Assembly: GCF_002216065.1 (NCBI RefSeq)
Contig: NZ_CP022282.1
Span: forward strand, 1,550,001 to 1,614,000
Length of the DNA stretch: 64,000 nucleotides
Origin: Chryseobacterium sp. T16E-39
GTDB lineage: Bacteria > Bacteroidota > Bacteroidia > Flavobacteriales > Weeksellaceae
Direction: 5' to 3'
In this document: in pieces, positions 45,696-58,064 of the stretch
Layout of the letters: each line of letters starts with the position of its first letter
Numbering within the stretch: position 1 is the stretch's first letter
The notes under the pieces: generated by a model
The model's database searches: none
What the model was told of the DNA's origin: nothing
The model's input: only the letters and a program-made list of their open reading frames with translations
Translations under genes and position numbers: made by a program

Positions 45696-46085
45696 TATTT
45701 TATAAAATATTGATTTTCAGCCGTCACCGATCTGAAAATTAGTTCTTTTTCTCAAATTTGTGCACTTTTATGCATTTTTTAAAGAATGATCAAAAATAAT
45801 GCTTTTTATGGAAACAAAAAATTATTACATAAATTTTAAAAGTTATATATCTTTCTTTTAATTCGTGAATTCTGGTTTCTCAGATTTCCTCAAAAAGTTC
45901 GAAATGAAACACATAATTTCCCACACAGTTAAATAGTTTAGGCAGGCATTTCACAGGTAATGAAATCGGTATTGAACTTTGGGGTTGAAAAATTCAGTAG
46001 GTAAAACATGCCTATTTAATAAAAATCCAATGCCACAAAGTTTAGGCACTGGATTTTATTTCTCGTTGCAATTAAGAAAAATCAC
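45696..46085. other. Intergenic region with one terminator
   Basis: It holds a strong imperfect hairpin at 46022-46057 (reported separately), which ends the peptide gene to its right. The rest is AT-rich with no gene recognised. Confidence 0.35.
46021..46059 (-). terminator. Terminator of the peptide gene at 46086
   Basis: A 13-bp stem with one mismatch (AAAATCCAATGCC against GGCACTGGATTTT) and a T-run on the minus strand. Confidence 0.78.
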
Positions 46086-46253
46086 CTAGCAATTTGGGGC
46101 AGGCGAATTTGGGCAGGTTCTATTTCCACAGTAATCTGCAGCCCACTCCATGCAGCAGCGAGCCTGAGGATTCCAGCTATTGCACCCAATAGGTACATTT
46201 CCACCTTTGATAGTCTTTAATTCTCTTTTGTTTAATTTTCTTAGATTGTTCAT
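46086..46253 (-). CDS. Double-glycine leader peptide, bacteriocin-like
   Basis: A 55-residue peptide with leader MNNLRKLNKRELKTIKGG and six Cys in the tail (C24, C33, C34, C42, C47, C55), including a CC pair. It neighbours a second such gene at 46418 but has its own terminator. No maturation or export gene is nearby. Confidence 0.75.
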   Translation of the reverse strand: MNNLRKLNKRELKTIKGGNVPIGCNSWNPQARCCMEWAADYCGNRTCPNSPAPNC

Positions 46254-46385
46254 AATTATATTTTAGTTTGATTAAAAAGTAAATATCCAAAATCATTACA
46301 AATTATACAACAAAATGTGAGTTATTTTACTTATTTTTTTTAATAAAAGAATTTTGTATATCAATAATTAAAAATAAAGAAAATA

Positions 46386-46412
46386 AAAAATCCCTCATCA
46401 AGAGGGATTCTA
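46386..46412 (-). terminator. Terminator of the peptide gene at 46418
   Basis: AATCCCTC (46389-46396) pairs with GAGGGATT (46402-46409); the A-run at its left is the U-run of the minus-strand transcript. Confidence 0.82.
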
Positions 46413-46417
46413 TTTTA

Positions 46418-46582
46418 TTATTTAGGAATACAATAGCAATTACAAGCTGCATCGGGTTCTGGCCCACAAATACCTGTGGCTTCGCAAATGTACTTGTATC
46501 CAGGTTGGCAAACACCTTCTGGTACTCCTGCACCCTTAATAGCTTTTAAATTTTCTCTTGAAATTTTTTTGAAATTTTTCAT
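46418..46582 (-). CDS. Double-glycine-like leader peptide, bacteriocin-like (leader ends GA)
   Basis: A 54-residue peptide with leader MKNFKKISRENLKAIKGAG, i.e. Gly-Ala at the usual Gly-Gly cleavage site, and a tail with six Cys (C25, C33, C39, C47, C49, C51). It is adjacent to the 46086 gene and has its own terminator. Gly-Ala is an accepted variant of the processing site in this leader class. Confidence 0.72.
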   Translation of the reverse strand: MKNFKKISRENLKAIKGAGVPEGVCQPGYKYICEATGICGPEPDAACNCYCIPK

Positions 46583-46665
46583 TGTATAACTTTTATTTGT
46601 TAGATACTAAATATAAGAAGTATTCTACAATTAGAGATTTAATGTGAAAAATAAATTACGGAAAT

Positions 46666-47544
46666 TCAATCTTTGAGTTCTTCTTTTGGAATAAAATACA
46701 GACTCTGTTTTACGGTTCCTAGTGGGTACCTGAATTTTTCCCCCGAAATGTAAAGCCCTTTCTCATCAACTGCAATTCCTTCGATCTGGCCAATCGAAGT
46801 TGCCATTCCCAGATAATAATGCTTTCGTCTTTCTTTAAAAAAGATCCCCGGTTCAGTTTCATTAAAAATGTCCAGAAAAACTTCTGTTTTCTTTGTATAC
46901 CCTATTAAATAAAGTTTTTTATCAAAGTAAGAAGCATCCGTTATCACAAAATCAGTTTTATAGGTTTCTATTTTCTCTGCTTTCTGTAACTCCGACATCT
47001 CCGGGTCAACAATATAATGCGAAGTTGCTTTTGAAGCCCACTCTTTAGTAAAAATATGCAGTTTACCATTCAAATAGATCATAGCTTCCGCATCGAAATC
47101 GTTATTGGTATTTTTTGAAATAAATTCTTTCTGTTCCGGATAGTAAAAGGATATGGTTTTAATCAGATTATTCTTTAAGCTATCATTAGGAAAAGGGACT
47201 TTATAGATCTCGAGATCCTTTCTGGTGCCGGTATTATTTCCAAAGTCTCCGATATAGAAATTTGTTCCATCATTTGTCAATGCTTCCCAATCTTTATTTT
47301 TAGCATTAATCTTTAAAACATTTACAATCTTTCCCGAAGTTTTTTCTATTTCAAAGAGTTCGGGACTATTACCACTATCATTAAAGGTATAGAGCTTGCC
47401 ATTGAAGAAATTCAATCCCGAAGTTTCCTGAACCTGATCTTCAAGAAAAGCGGTTCTGTATTTTTTTATTTTAAGAAATTCGGTTTGTTGGGAAAATACT
47501 GTTTGAAAAACAAAGATTGCAAAAATGAAGATAGACTTTTTCAT
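46666..47544 (-). CDS. Exported beta-propeller-like hypothetical protein
   Basis: About 292 residues from MKKSIFIFAIFVFQTVFSQ, a clear signal peptide; an ATG five codons upstream is less likely. Repeating blade-like segments (ETSGLNFFNGKLYTFNDSGN, DWEALTNDGTNFYIGDFGNN, DAEAMIYLNGKLHIFTKEW, IEGIAVDEKGLYISGEKFR) resemble SdiA-regulated or esterase-like beta-propellers. There is no enzyme motif. The role is unknown. Confidence 0.75.
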   Translation of the reverse strand: MKKSIFIFAIFVFQTVFSQQTEFLKIKKYRTAFLEDQVQETSGLNFFNGKLYTFNDSGNSPELFEIEKTSGKIVNVLKINAKNKDWEALTNDGTNFYIGDFGNNTGTRKDLEIYKVPFPNDSLKNNLIKTISFYYPEQKEFISKNTNNDFDAEAMIYLNGKLHIFTKEWASKATSHYIVDPEMSELQKAEKIETYKTDFVITDASYFDKKLYLIGYTKKTEVFLDIFNETEPGIFFKERRKHYYLGMATSIGQIEGIAVDEKGLYISGEKFRYPLGTVKQSLYFIPKEELKD

Positions 47545-47611
47545 TACATAAAAATACAATTTCCGATGAAATTAATTGATCTGTAGTTCAAATTAAATCT
47601 GTAAAAATAGG

Positions 47612-47669
47612 TTTTGGCTAAAGCCAATCGAATTTATATTATAAAAAACGGGCTAAAGCCCGTTTCTAT
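47612..47669. repeat. Dispersed double-hairpin repeat, copy 1
   Basis: Holds TTTGGCTAAAGCC and, about 35 bases on, the 16-bp palindrome ACGGGCTAAAGCCCGT followed by TTCTAT. The same arrangement occurs at 59040-59099. The second hairpin could also terminate the hydroxylase transcript. Confidence 0.78.
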
Positions 47670-47693
47670 TAATTAACCTTAATCTGATAAGGT

Positions 47694-48620
47694 CTATGCT
47701 GATTTTTTATGCTGTTTGCGGATTTTCTTTGCAAAATAATCTTTTTGATATTGCCTAACTGTTTTTCCGGTACCATCATGCCTCCAGCCGGGAGAATTAA
47801 AAATATAGTTGATCCTGTCTGAAAACTTCAACCCCGGTTGTTTTATATCTTTCCATATCTTTCGCCACTCATAAAACAGGACGGTATCGGGTTTATTGTC
47901 CGGCATTTTAGGATAAATACCATATTTTACGGGAATATTGGGATCTTCTTTTTCAAAAGTGCCAAACATTTTATCCCAAATAATCAGGCACATTCCCATA
48001 TTTCTATCCAGGTATTTAATATTGCAGGCATGATGAACACGATGATGAGATGGCGTTACCAAAATATGTTCCAGGAAACCCATCTTCTTTACCGTTTGTG
48101 TGTGAACCCATGTACCATACACTTGTCCAATAGCGTAAACGACCATGATATGCCACGGATTGAAACCTAAAAAAGCAAGTGGAGAAAAGTATAAATACCT
48201 GTAAAGAGGCTGTAAAACGGGACTTCTGAAGCCCGTTGTCAGGTTAAAATATTCCGAATTATGATGGGTGATATGAACGGCCCAAAACGCTCTGGAATGG
48301 TGATCTACGTAATGAAGTACATAATAGGCGAAATCAGTAATGACAAAACAGATGAGCCAATACCAAACAGTAAAATCCCACGTAAAAAGCCGGTGATTGT
48401 AAAAGAAAAACATCACTCCCATAGCAAAAACCTTCATTATCAAATCCAGACCGAAGTTCAGGAGTGCTAAAAAAACGCTTGTTGCTACATCTTTTTTATC
48501 ATATAATTTAGCCTCAGAGACGTGGCTGTAGATCATTTCAGCTAAAATTACAGTAGCATGAAACGGAATTGCCCAGGCATAGACATTTTCTAATCCATCT
48601 TCACCCAAAAAATAGTTCAT
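47694..48620 (-). CDS. Sterol desaturase / fatty acid hydroxylase family protein
   Basis: A 308-residue membrane di-iron enzyme. The His clusters of the family are visible: HYVDHH (about 141), HITHHN (about 155), and HHRVHH (about 221). It has about four membrane helices. It could hydroxylate or desaturate a lipid such as a carotenoid or fatty acid; the substrate is not known. It is transcribed alone, ending at a dispersed repeat. Confidence 0.88.
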   Translation of the reverse strand: MNYFLGEDGLENVYAWAIPFHATVILAEMIYSHVSEAKLYDKKDVATSVFLALLNFGLDLIMKVFAMGVMFFFYNHRLFTWDFTVWYWLICFVITDFAYYVLHYVDHHSRAFWAVHITHHNSEYFNLTTGFRSPVLQPLYRYLYFSPLAFLGFNPWHIMVVYAIGQVYGTWVHTQTVKKMGFLEHILVTPSHHRVHHACNIKYLDRNMGMCLIIWDKMFGTFEKEDPNIPVKYGIYPKMPDNKPDTVLFYEWRKIWKDIKQPGLKFSDRINYIFNSPGWRHDGTGKTVRQYQKDYFAKKIRKQHKKSA

Positions 48621-48695
48621 TATTTACTAGCTTTGTGCAAAGGTAGGGTTTTATAAAAATCGGAAATCTATTCCGGTAAGTTTTTTAAGGAAATT

Positions 48696-49730
48696 TTAAT
48701 CCGTAACCTTATTGGCCAATTGTCCGCACGCAGCATCGATATCTCCACCACGGCTTTTTCTGATCATTACGGTAATTCCCGCATTCTCAAGCTGGCGTAC
48801 ATAGTTTTCTTCTGCCTGTTTGTTACATTGGTCGTACTTCCCATCTCCAATTGGATTGTATTGGATAAGATTAACTTTGGAAGGAACCTGTTTGCAATAT
48901 TTGATCAAAGCTTTTATGTCTTCATCCCCGTCGTTAATCCCTTTCCATACACAATATTCAAAAGTGATCGTACTTCCCGTTTTTTTGTACCAGTACTGCA
49001 GCGATTCCATAATATCTGTCAATGGAAACTTATCTGAAAACGGCATGATTTCGTTACGTTTGGATTCTATTGCAGAGTGAAGTGACAGAGCCAGTTTTAC
49101 ACGCAGTTCGTCATCTGCCAGCATCTTGATCATCTTCGGTATTCCTGAAGTTGAAACAGTAATTCTTCTTGGGGACATTCCCAAACCTTCCGGCTGGGTG
49201 ATTTTCCGGATAGCCTCAACTACATTTTTGTAATTCATCATAGGCTCCCCCATTCCCATAAAAACAATATTGCTAAGAGGCCTGTCAAAATACATTTTAC
49301 TTTGATTGTCAATAAGAGCAACCTGATCCACAATTTCAGCGACTTCAAGGTTTCTCATTCTCTTCAATCGTGCTGTCGCACAAAACTCGCAGTTTAATGA
49401 ACATCCTACCTGTGAGGAAACACAAGCTGTCGTTCTTGTTTCTGTAGGAATCAAAACCGATTCTACCATTAAACCATCATGAAGTTTCACTCCATTTTTA
49501 ATGGTTCCGTCCGTACTCTTTTGAAGTAAATCAACGGATACAGGATTGATGGTATATTCTGCTGAAATTTTATCACGAAGCTGTTTTGAAAGATTCGTCA
49601 TTTCATCAATAGAATGAAGGTTTTTACTCCACAACCAGTCATAAACCTGTTTCGCACGAAACGGTTTTTCTCCTAAAGTCAAGAAATAGTCTTTAAGCTG
49701 ATCCAGTGATAAAGTTCGAATATCTTTCAT
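48696..49730 (-). CDS. rlmN: 23S rRNA (adenine(2503)-C(2))-methyltransferase RlmN
   Basis: A 344-residue radical-SAM enzyme that methylates A2503 of 23S rRNA and A37 of some tRNAs. The iron-sulfur CxxxCxxC motif lies at C110, C114 and C117 (GCSLNCEFCATARL), and the second catalytic Cys is C335 in IDAACGQLA. Length matches the family. Confidence 0.95.
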   Translation of the reverse strand: MKDIRTLSLDQLKDYFLTLGEKPFRAKQVYDWLWSKNLHSIDEMTNLSKQLRDKISAEYTINPVSVDLLQKSTDGTIKNGVKLHDGLMVESVLIPTETRTTACVSSQVGCSLNCEFCATARLKRMRNLEVAEIVDQVALIDNQSKMYFDRPLSNIVFMGMGEPMMNYKNVVEAIRKITQPEGLGMSPRRITVSTSGIPKMIKMLADDELRVKLALSLHSAIESKRNEIMPFSDKFPLTDIMESLQYWYKKTGSTITFEYCVWKGINDGDEDIKALIKYCKQVPSKVNLIQYNPIGDGKYDQCNKQAEENYVRQLENAGITVMIRKSRGGDIDAACGQLANKVTD

Positions 49731-49733
49731 ATG

Positions 49734-49800
49734 AGGTATCAGGTATTAGGTGTTAGGATTTAGGTACAATTACGAAGCCCTAAATCCTAATTCCTATTAT
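49734..49800. repeat. Intergenic hairpin repeat between rlmN and queA
   Basis: TTAGGATTTAGG (49753-49764) and CCTAAATCCTAA (49779-49790) form a perfect 12-bp inverted repeat inside a simple-repeat stretch (GTATCAGGTATTAGGTG). It resembles the simple-repeat flanks of the IVP gene at 4155-4685, but without a gene inside. It probably also separates the two transcripts. Confidence 0.62.
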
Positions 49801-49806
49801 CTTTTT

Positions 49807-50856
49807 TTATAAAATAAGCATTGCATCACCGTAAGAATAGAATTTATACTTTTCTTTTACGGCTTCTTCATAAGCATGCATTACGAAATCTCTTCCAGCA
49901 AATGCAGCGATCATCATCAATAATGTAGACTTCGGCGTGTGGAAGTTTGTGATCATTGAATTTGCAACTCCAAAATCGTGAGGTGGGTAAATGAATTTAT
50001 TCGTCCAACCGTTAAATGCAGAGATTTTCTTGTTAGAAGAAACTGAAGTTTCCAATGCTCTCATTGTTGTAGTTCCTACAGCACAAACTCTTCTGTGCGC
50101 ATCTACTGCTCTGTTAATGATTTCAGCATTTTTCTCATCGATAATGATTTCTTCAGACTCCATTTTATGCTTAGAAAGATCTTCAACTTCGATCGGGTTG
50201 AATGTTCCTAAACCAACGTGAAGAGTTACTTCAGCAAAGTCAATTCCTTTGATCTCTAATCTCTTCATCAAATGCTTAGAGAAGTGTAGACCAGCAGTTG
50301 GTGCTGCAACAGCTCCTTCAACTTTAGCATAGATCGTTTGATATCTTTCAGCATCTTCGGGCTCTACTGCTCTTTTGATGTATTTTGGAAGTGGAGTTTC
50401 TCCTAATTCTTTTAATTTTGTTCTGAATTCTTCATAAGAACCGTCAAACAGGAATCTTAGGGTTCTTCCTCTAGAAGTTGTGTTATCAATAACCTCAGCC
50501 ACTAAAGATTCATCTTCAGTAAAGAACAATTTGTTACCAATTCTTATTTTTCTAGCCGGATCTACCAATACATCCCAAACACGAGTTTCTTTATCAAGCT
50601 CTCTTAAAAGAAATACTTCAATTTTAGCTCCAGTTTTTTCTTTATTTCCATAAAGACGTGCAGGGAAAACCTTCGTATTGTTAAAAATAAATAAGTCTTT
50701 TTCATCGAAATAATCCACTACATCTTTAAACAACTTGTGCTCTATAGTTTCAGTTTTTCTGTCAAGAACCATTAGTCTCGCATCATCTCTGTGCTCAGAT
50801 GGGTGTTCTGCCAATAATTCCTCAGGAAGGTCAAAATTAAAATCGGATGTTTTCAT
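49807..50856 (-). CDS. queA: S-adenosylmethionine:tRNA ribosyltransferase-isomerase QueA
   Basis: A 349-residue enzyme of queuosine biosynthesis that transfers ribose from SAM to preQ1 in tRNA. Conserved blocks are [20 protein letters not shown] at the start, [43 protein letters not shown], and the C-terminal [23 protein letters not shown]. Length is normal. Confidence 0.96.
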   Translation of the reverse strand: MKTSDFNFDLPEELLAEHPSEHRDDARLMVLDRKTETIEHKLFKDVVDYFDEKDLFIFNNTKVFPARLYGNKEKTGAKIEVFLLRELDKETRVWDVLVDPARKIRIGNKLFFTEDESLVAEVIDNTTSRGRTLRFLFDGSYEEFRTKLKELGETPLPKYIKRAVEPEDAERYQTIYAKVEGAVAAPTAGLHFSKHLMKRLEIKGIDFAEVTLHVGLGTFNPIEVEDLSKHKMESEEIIIDEKNAEIINRAVDAHRRVCAVGTTTMRALETSVSSNKKISAFNGWTNKFIYPPHDFGVANSMITNFHTPKSTLLMMIAAFAGRDFVMHAYEEAVKEKYKFYSYGDAMLIL

Positions 50857-51034
50857 TTTTTTAAATTACGGTTTAAAAATTATTGAAATTACTAGTGTAA
50901 TTTTCGGTGTGCAAATATACGACATTGAATACCCCTTTGTCAAGCTTTATTTAATAAAGCTGTCAAATGGTTAATAATCACCATCTTATTCAATGTAAAA
51001 AAAATGTAATTTGGTCCTCTAAAAATTACTAATT

Positions 51035-51727
51035 ATGAGCAAATATTCATTGGAATCATTCATTAATGAAACAAAGGAAAATCCACAGGAAAGAGATTAT
51101 TTTGAACTTGAGAAACCTCAGCTTCTGGAGATTAATCTTAACAATCAATCGGTTTGGACGAAAAGAGGAAGTATGGTGGGTTATACTGGAAACATCAATT
51201 TTGAGAGGCAGGGTATGCTTGCCGGAGGTTTAGGAAATCTTCTGAAAAAAGCGATCAGTGGTGAAGGAACAAAACTGATGAAAGCAGAAGGTACCGGAAA
51301 ACTATATGTGGCTGATTCCGGAAAAAAAGTCCGTATCCTTTATTTAAATAACGAATCTTTATGTGTAAACGGTAATGACGTTCTGGCTCATGAGCAAAGT
51401 ATACAAAGTGATATTACGATGCTAAAAAGTATTGCGGGTATGCTTTCCGGCGGATTATTCCAGGTGAAGCTTTCAGGATCCGGACATGTAGCTATTACAA
51501 CTCATGGTGAGCCATTAACCTTAATGGTAACTCCTCATAATCCTGTTTTTACAGATCCAAATGCAACAGTTGCATGGTCAGGAAATTTAACCCCTGAATT
51601 GAAAACGAATGTTTCTTTTAAAAGTTTAATGGGAAGAGGAAGCGGCGAAGAGTTTCAGATGATGTTTTCCGGAAATGGCTGGGTTCTTATCCAACCTTAT
51701 GAAGAGGTGTATACTGTAGAAAAATAA
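51035..51727 (+). CDS. AIM24 family protein
   Basis: A 230-residue beta-rich protein of the AIM24/TraB-like family: VWTKRGSMVGYTGNINFERQG, LMKAEGTGKLYVADSGKKV, and GLFQVKLSGSGHVAITTHGEP, with GSGEEFQMMFSGNGWVLIQP at the end. Mitochondrial AIM24 affects cristae structure; bacterial members are unassigned. It precedes the M61 peptidase gene on the same strand. Confidence 0.88.
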   Translation: MSKYSLESFINETKENPQERDYFELEKPQLLEINLNNQSVWTKRGSMVGYTGNINFERQGMLAGGLGNLLKKAISGEGTKLMKAEGTGKLYVADSGKKVRILYLNNESLCVNGNDVLAHEQSIQSDITMLKSIAGMLSGGLFQVKLSGSGHVAITTHGEPLTLMVTPHNPVFTDPNATVAWSGNLTPELKTNVSFKSLMGRGSGEEFQMMFSGNGWVLIQPYEEVYTVEK

Positions 51728-51793
51728 TATGATCTAATACGGATAATTGATAGCTAAACTTCTTATTTTTGTTTAGTATTAAAACAAAATCAA

Positions 51794-53329
51794 ATGGATA
51801 GCCCTATAAAAATATTTTTCATGTTGATTCTTTTTCCGAGTATGATCTTCGCACAATCATCAAAGAAAAATTATGAATACCATATAGACCTTCTTCATGT
51901 ATCAAACAATGAAGTGATGGTCTCTTTTACCCCACCCAAAAACAGTCTTAAGCAGGGCAAATTTGTCATTCCAAAAATGATCCCCGGAATTTATCAGGCA
52001 ATGAATTTCGGACAGTACATTTCTGATTTTAATGCAACTGATAAAGATGGAAAGAAAATAGCGGCAGAACGTCTGGATAAAAACAGCTGGAAGGTGAATG
52101 ATCTTAAGCATGTGAACAAAATATCTTATAAAGTTACCGGCGGCTGGAACTCTTTACAGCAAAACACAGACGGACCAAAATCTGCAGGCAGCTTATTTAT
52201 AAAAGATTCGGTTTCTGTTATTAATTACAATTCTCTGGTGGGATACTTCGAAGAAATGAAGGAGACTCCGTATGAAATTAATATCAGGAAAAATAAGGAC
52301 TTTTATGCTTCTTCAGCCTTAGATTACAAAAGAAAAAATGACACTACCGATGTTGTCTGGGCAAAAGATTACAGGAAACTAGTAGATTCACCTGTGCTCT
52401 ATTGTGTTCCTGATACCACCTGGTTAAAGATTGGAACCAGCGAGGTTCTTGTATCATTTTACAACAAAAAAGAACGTCATTATTCAAAAAAGATAGCGGA
52501 TGATATAGAAAATATTTTAAAAAATCAACAGGCTTATCTGGGTGGAAAATTGCCTGTAAACAAATATGCTTTTCTGATCTATTTTGAGTCCTCAAATGAA
52601 AAAGGATCTATAGGTGACGGTCTGGAACATTCACGATCAACAGTTTGCCTGTACCGTTCAAAAAGCATGAACTTTTTGCCGGATGCATTAAACAGGGTTG
52701 CGGCTCATGAATTCTTTCATATTATTACGCCACTCCATATCCATTCGGGAGATATTCAACACTATGATTTTTTAAATCCTACCATGTCCAAGCACCTTTG
52801 GCTTTATGAAGGGATGACAGAATATGCGACCATACATATGCCTATCAAACAGAAAATGATTTCTCTGGCGGATTTTGAAAAAAAACTGGAAGAAAAAATA
52901 CATGGAATGAATGAGTTTGATAACCATTTATCTTTTACTGAAATAAGTAAGAATGCAATAGAAAGACAGGACCAATACATGAATTTTTATCAGAAAGGCC
53001 CACTACTTGGGTTGTGTTTAGATATAAAATTACGTGAACTTTCCGGTGGAAAAATGGGTACCCAGGATCTGATGCAACGGCTTATGAAAAAATACGGGGA
53101 GGATAAGTATTTTAATGATGATGATTTATTTGATGAAATTACAAAAATGACCTTCCCTGAAATCCGTACATTTTTCAGGGATTATATAGAAGGGACAAAG
53201 CCGGTTCCTTTAAAAGAATATCTTGAAAAAGTAGGCTTTACTTATGATGAAACTACTGGAAAGGTAGGTACACTCGCCAGTCCCGATTCAAAGCAAATAG
53301 CCCTGAGAAAAGCATGGATTGGTCAATAA
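51794..53329 (+). CDS. M61 family metallopeptidase
   Basis: A 511-residue exported peptidase (signal around MDSPIKIFFMLILFPSMIFA). The zinc motif is VAAHEFFHIITPLHIH, with the third ligand Glu in LYEGMTEY about 30 residues on. Glycyl-aminopeptidases of this family usually have a C-terminal PDZ domain; here the tail is short and none is apparent. A serine hydrolase gene follows by about 100 bp. Confidence 0.88.
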   Translation: MDSPIKIFFMLILFPSMIFAQSSKKNYEYHIDLLHVSNNEVMVSFTPPKNSLKQGKFVIPKMIPGIYQAMNFGQYISDFNATDKDGKKIAAERLDKNSWKVNDLKHVNKISYKVTGGWNSLQQNTDGPKSAGSLFIKDSVSVINYNSLVGYFEEMKETPYEINIRKNKDFYASSALDYKRKNDTTDVVWAKDYRKLVDSPVLYCVPDTTWLKIGTSEVLVSFYNKKERHYSKKIADDIENILKNQQAYLGGKLPVNKYAFLIYFESSNEKGSIGDGLEHSRSTVCLYRSKSMNFLPDALNRVAAHEFFHIITPLHIHSGDIQHYDFLNPTMSKHLWLYEGMTEYATIHMPIKQKMISLADFEKKLEEKIHGMNEFDNHLSFTEISKNAIERQDQYMNFYQKGPLLGLCLDIKLRELSGGKMGTQDLMQRLMKKYGEDKYFNDDDLFDEITKMTFPEIRTFFRDYIEGTKPVPLKEYLEKVGFTYDETTGKVGTLASPDSKQIALRKAWIGQ

Positions 53330-53427
53330 CTGATAAGCTTATGGCAAACCTACGACCGACGCCCCTTAATGACTCAAAAAATACCTGAATCATCTCTAAA
53401 AACTGCCTTTTAATAAAACTGTTTACT

Positions 53428-54501
53428 ATGAAAAATATTCTTGCCGCATCTCTTTTAATAACAATGAATGTGGTCTATTCTCAAATTTCAAATGTGGAGA
53501 AAGTAATCGATGCCAGTGTAAAAAATGATAATTTTAATGGTGCTGTTTTGGTCGCACAGGATGGTAAGACCGAATTACTAAGTTATAAGGGACTGTCCAA
53601 CAGGCACTACAATATTAATTTTTCAGACGATACCAAATTTCATATTTTTTCACTGACAAAATCATTTACAGCGGTACTGATTATGCAGCTTTATGAAAAA
53701 GGAAAAATCAATCTGGATGCTCCTATTGCCACGTACCTACCCGGTTACAAAGGAGAAGCCGCAAAGAAAGCAACCGTAAGAAATTTATTAACATACAGCA
53801 GTGGCAGATTTAATAAAGACCTCAGTACCCCCGAATTTATTCATCAGGCATATGACAATACGATATGGAACCTCGATGATTTTATCACTACTTTTTTATC
53901 TGAAAAACTTATAGACAAACCAGGTACAAAATTTAATTATAATAATGGAGATTATATTCTGCTCGGAAAAATTATTGAAAACATATATGGTAAATCTTTT
54001 GAGGAAGTTTTAAAGGAACAGATTTTAGTCCCTCTAAAAATGAATGACACAGGCCTTCTGCACCACAATGACATTGTTCAGAATATTGATGACGGATATT
54101 CTGAAACCGGTTCAGACCCTTTTAGTCTTCATACCCCTACTAATACCTATATCGATAATCTATATACTGCAGGAGCTATGTATTCGACACCGAAAGATCT
54201 TTTGATTTTCGACCAGGCAGTTTTTAATCATGTATTAATAAAAAAAGCTACTTTGGATACGATGTTAACTCCTTATAAAGAGCTTGGAGATACTGCCTTT
54301 AGTTTTTGGGTTTATCCTAAAAGCTTTGGAAATATCAATACCCTTTTTGTAGAACGCCAAGGTGAAGGTTATGGACACAGTGCAAACTGGGTGCACTTAC
54401 CAGAAAAAAAACTTACCTTAATCATACTATCCAATACCAAGGATGTCAAGTACCTCAACAAGATGAGAGAACGATTAATAAGTGCTTACTACGGACAATA
54501 A
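53428..54501 (+). CDS. Serine hydrolase, beta-lactamase / penicillin-binding-protein-like family
   Basis: A 357-residue exported protein (signal MKNILAASLLITMNVVYSQ). SxxK appears in FHIFSLTKSFTAVLIMQLYE (Ser about 76), YxN in KFNYNNGDYILLGKI, and a third block near GYGHSANWVHLP. It belongs to the class C-like serine hydrolases; without more it cannot be called a beta-lactamase. A peptidase role is likely. Confidence 0.87.
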   Translation: MKNILAASLLITMNVVYSQISNVEKVIDASVKNDNFNGAVLVAQDGKTELLSYKGLSNRHYNINFSDDTKFHIFSLTKSFTAVLIMQLYEKGKINLDAPIATYLPGYKGEAAKKATVRNLLTYSSGRFNKDLSTPEFIHQAYDNTIWNLDDFITTFLSEKLIDKPGTKFNYNNGDYILLGKIIENIYGKSFEEVLKEQILVPLKMNDTGLLHHNDIVQNIDDGYSETGSDPFSLHTPTNTYIDNLYTAGAMYSTPKDLLIFDQAVFNHVLIKKATLDTMLTPYKELGDTAFSFWVYPKSFGNINTLFVERQGEGYGHSANWVHLPEKKLTLIILSNTKDVKYLNKMRERLISAYYGQ

Positions 54502-54584
54502 TTTTCATAAAATCAATTTTAAGATTAAAATGATTCACTGGTTGTTGATATTTTAATATCTTTAAACTAAAATAACATCTTTAA

Positions 54585-56879
<2,295 letters not shown>

Positions 56880-56904
<25 letters not shown>

Positions 56905-57914
56905 AATTTATTGGCACTGATAATTGTACAGTCACTCCGATCAACAACGGATTGATTAATACTACTTATTGTGTGGAAAATAATGAAACCCGGGAAAAAT
57001 ATATTTTACAGAAAATTAATACACACGTCTTTAAGAAGCCGGAGCACGTCATTAACAATCATTTGAAAATAAACAAGGTCCTTCAGGAGGGTCAATATCA
57101 CCTTGAGATTACACAACCGATTTCGGCATCTTCAGAGGAATTTTTAATCAAAGATGAAAATGGAGATTCATGGCGAATGACCAGCTTCATTGATAACAGC
57201 ATTACCTTTCTTACTGTCCCTTCACCGGAAACAGCTTTTAAAGCAGCAAAAACTGTGGGTTATTTTCTTAGTGTCATTAATACCCAAACTCTTCCTCCTA
57301 TTGAAGATCCATTACCAGGTTTTCTCAATTTTGAAAAGAGGCTGGCCGATTATAAGATTTCATTAGAAAGTGGGTCATCTTCTTTAAAAGAAAATGCAAA
57401 GGATGAAATAGAATTGATGAATCAATTCTTGTGGTTACCTGATCAATGGATCAAAATGCAACATAATGGTCAACTACCCAAAAGAATTGTTCATGCAGAT
57501 GCGAAGATCAGTAATATTCTTTTTGATCAGAACCATGACCCAATGGCTGTAATTGACCTGGACACCATAATGATTTCTACAATCCTCTACGATTTTGGAA
57601 CCATGATCCAATCTTACACCAACACGACTAATGAAGATGATGGAACAGCTCAGAATAATTTCAATCCCGAAATTTTCGAATCGGTAAAGGAAGGTTTTTT
57701 ATTTCATCTTAAAGATCAGCTGGCTCCTGAAGAGTTAAAAAATCTTGACTATGCGGCACAGGTTGCCATCTATATTCAAGGTCTACGTTTCCTTACCGAT
57801 TATTTAAATGGAAGTACTTATTATTCTACATCTTATCCGGAGCATAATCTTGACAGGACGAAGAATCAGCTGGAATTATTGAAGGGATTGAGGAATTATC
57901 TTGATTGTAATTGA
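56880..57914 (+). CDS. NahK-like N-acetylhexosamine 1-kinase (phosphotransferase family)
   Basis: A 344-residue APH-fold kinase. NNGLINTTYCVEN and YILQKINTHVFKKPEHVINN resemble the N-lobe of NahK, the anomeric kinase for GlcNAc and GalNAc. The catalytic loop is IVHADAKISNILF and the metal-binding segment is MAVIDLDTI. Other members of the fold phosphorylate antibiotics or choline. The gene is coupled to the nucleotidyltransferase and GH109 genes, which supports a sugar substrate. Confidence 0.82.
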
Positions 57915-58008
57915 ATTATGTACTCATCATTTCAGTAAAGCTGTTGAAAAATAAACTACAAACCGAAGGTTCGACATAGTCAAAGTCACAAAAGTTTTTG
58001 AACACTTT

Positions 58009-58064
58009 GTCATTGCGAACCGAAGGTGAAGCAATCTCAATTAAAAAGTACACATAAGTTTTTT
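58009..58064 (+). repeat. Dispersed intergenic repeat, copy B
   Basis: TGTCATTGCGAACCGAAGGT, GAAGCAATCTCAATTAAAAA and GTACACATAAGTTTTTT in order; copy A at 35959-36012 is its reverse complement with changes, and a partial copy C lies at 58345-58370. Confidence 0.7.

Noticed and set aside
53428..54501. A beta-lactamase resistance gene
   Set aside because: The SxxK and YxN motifs are shared by many serine hydrolases and the protein lacks specific class C features.
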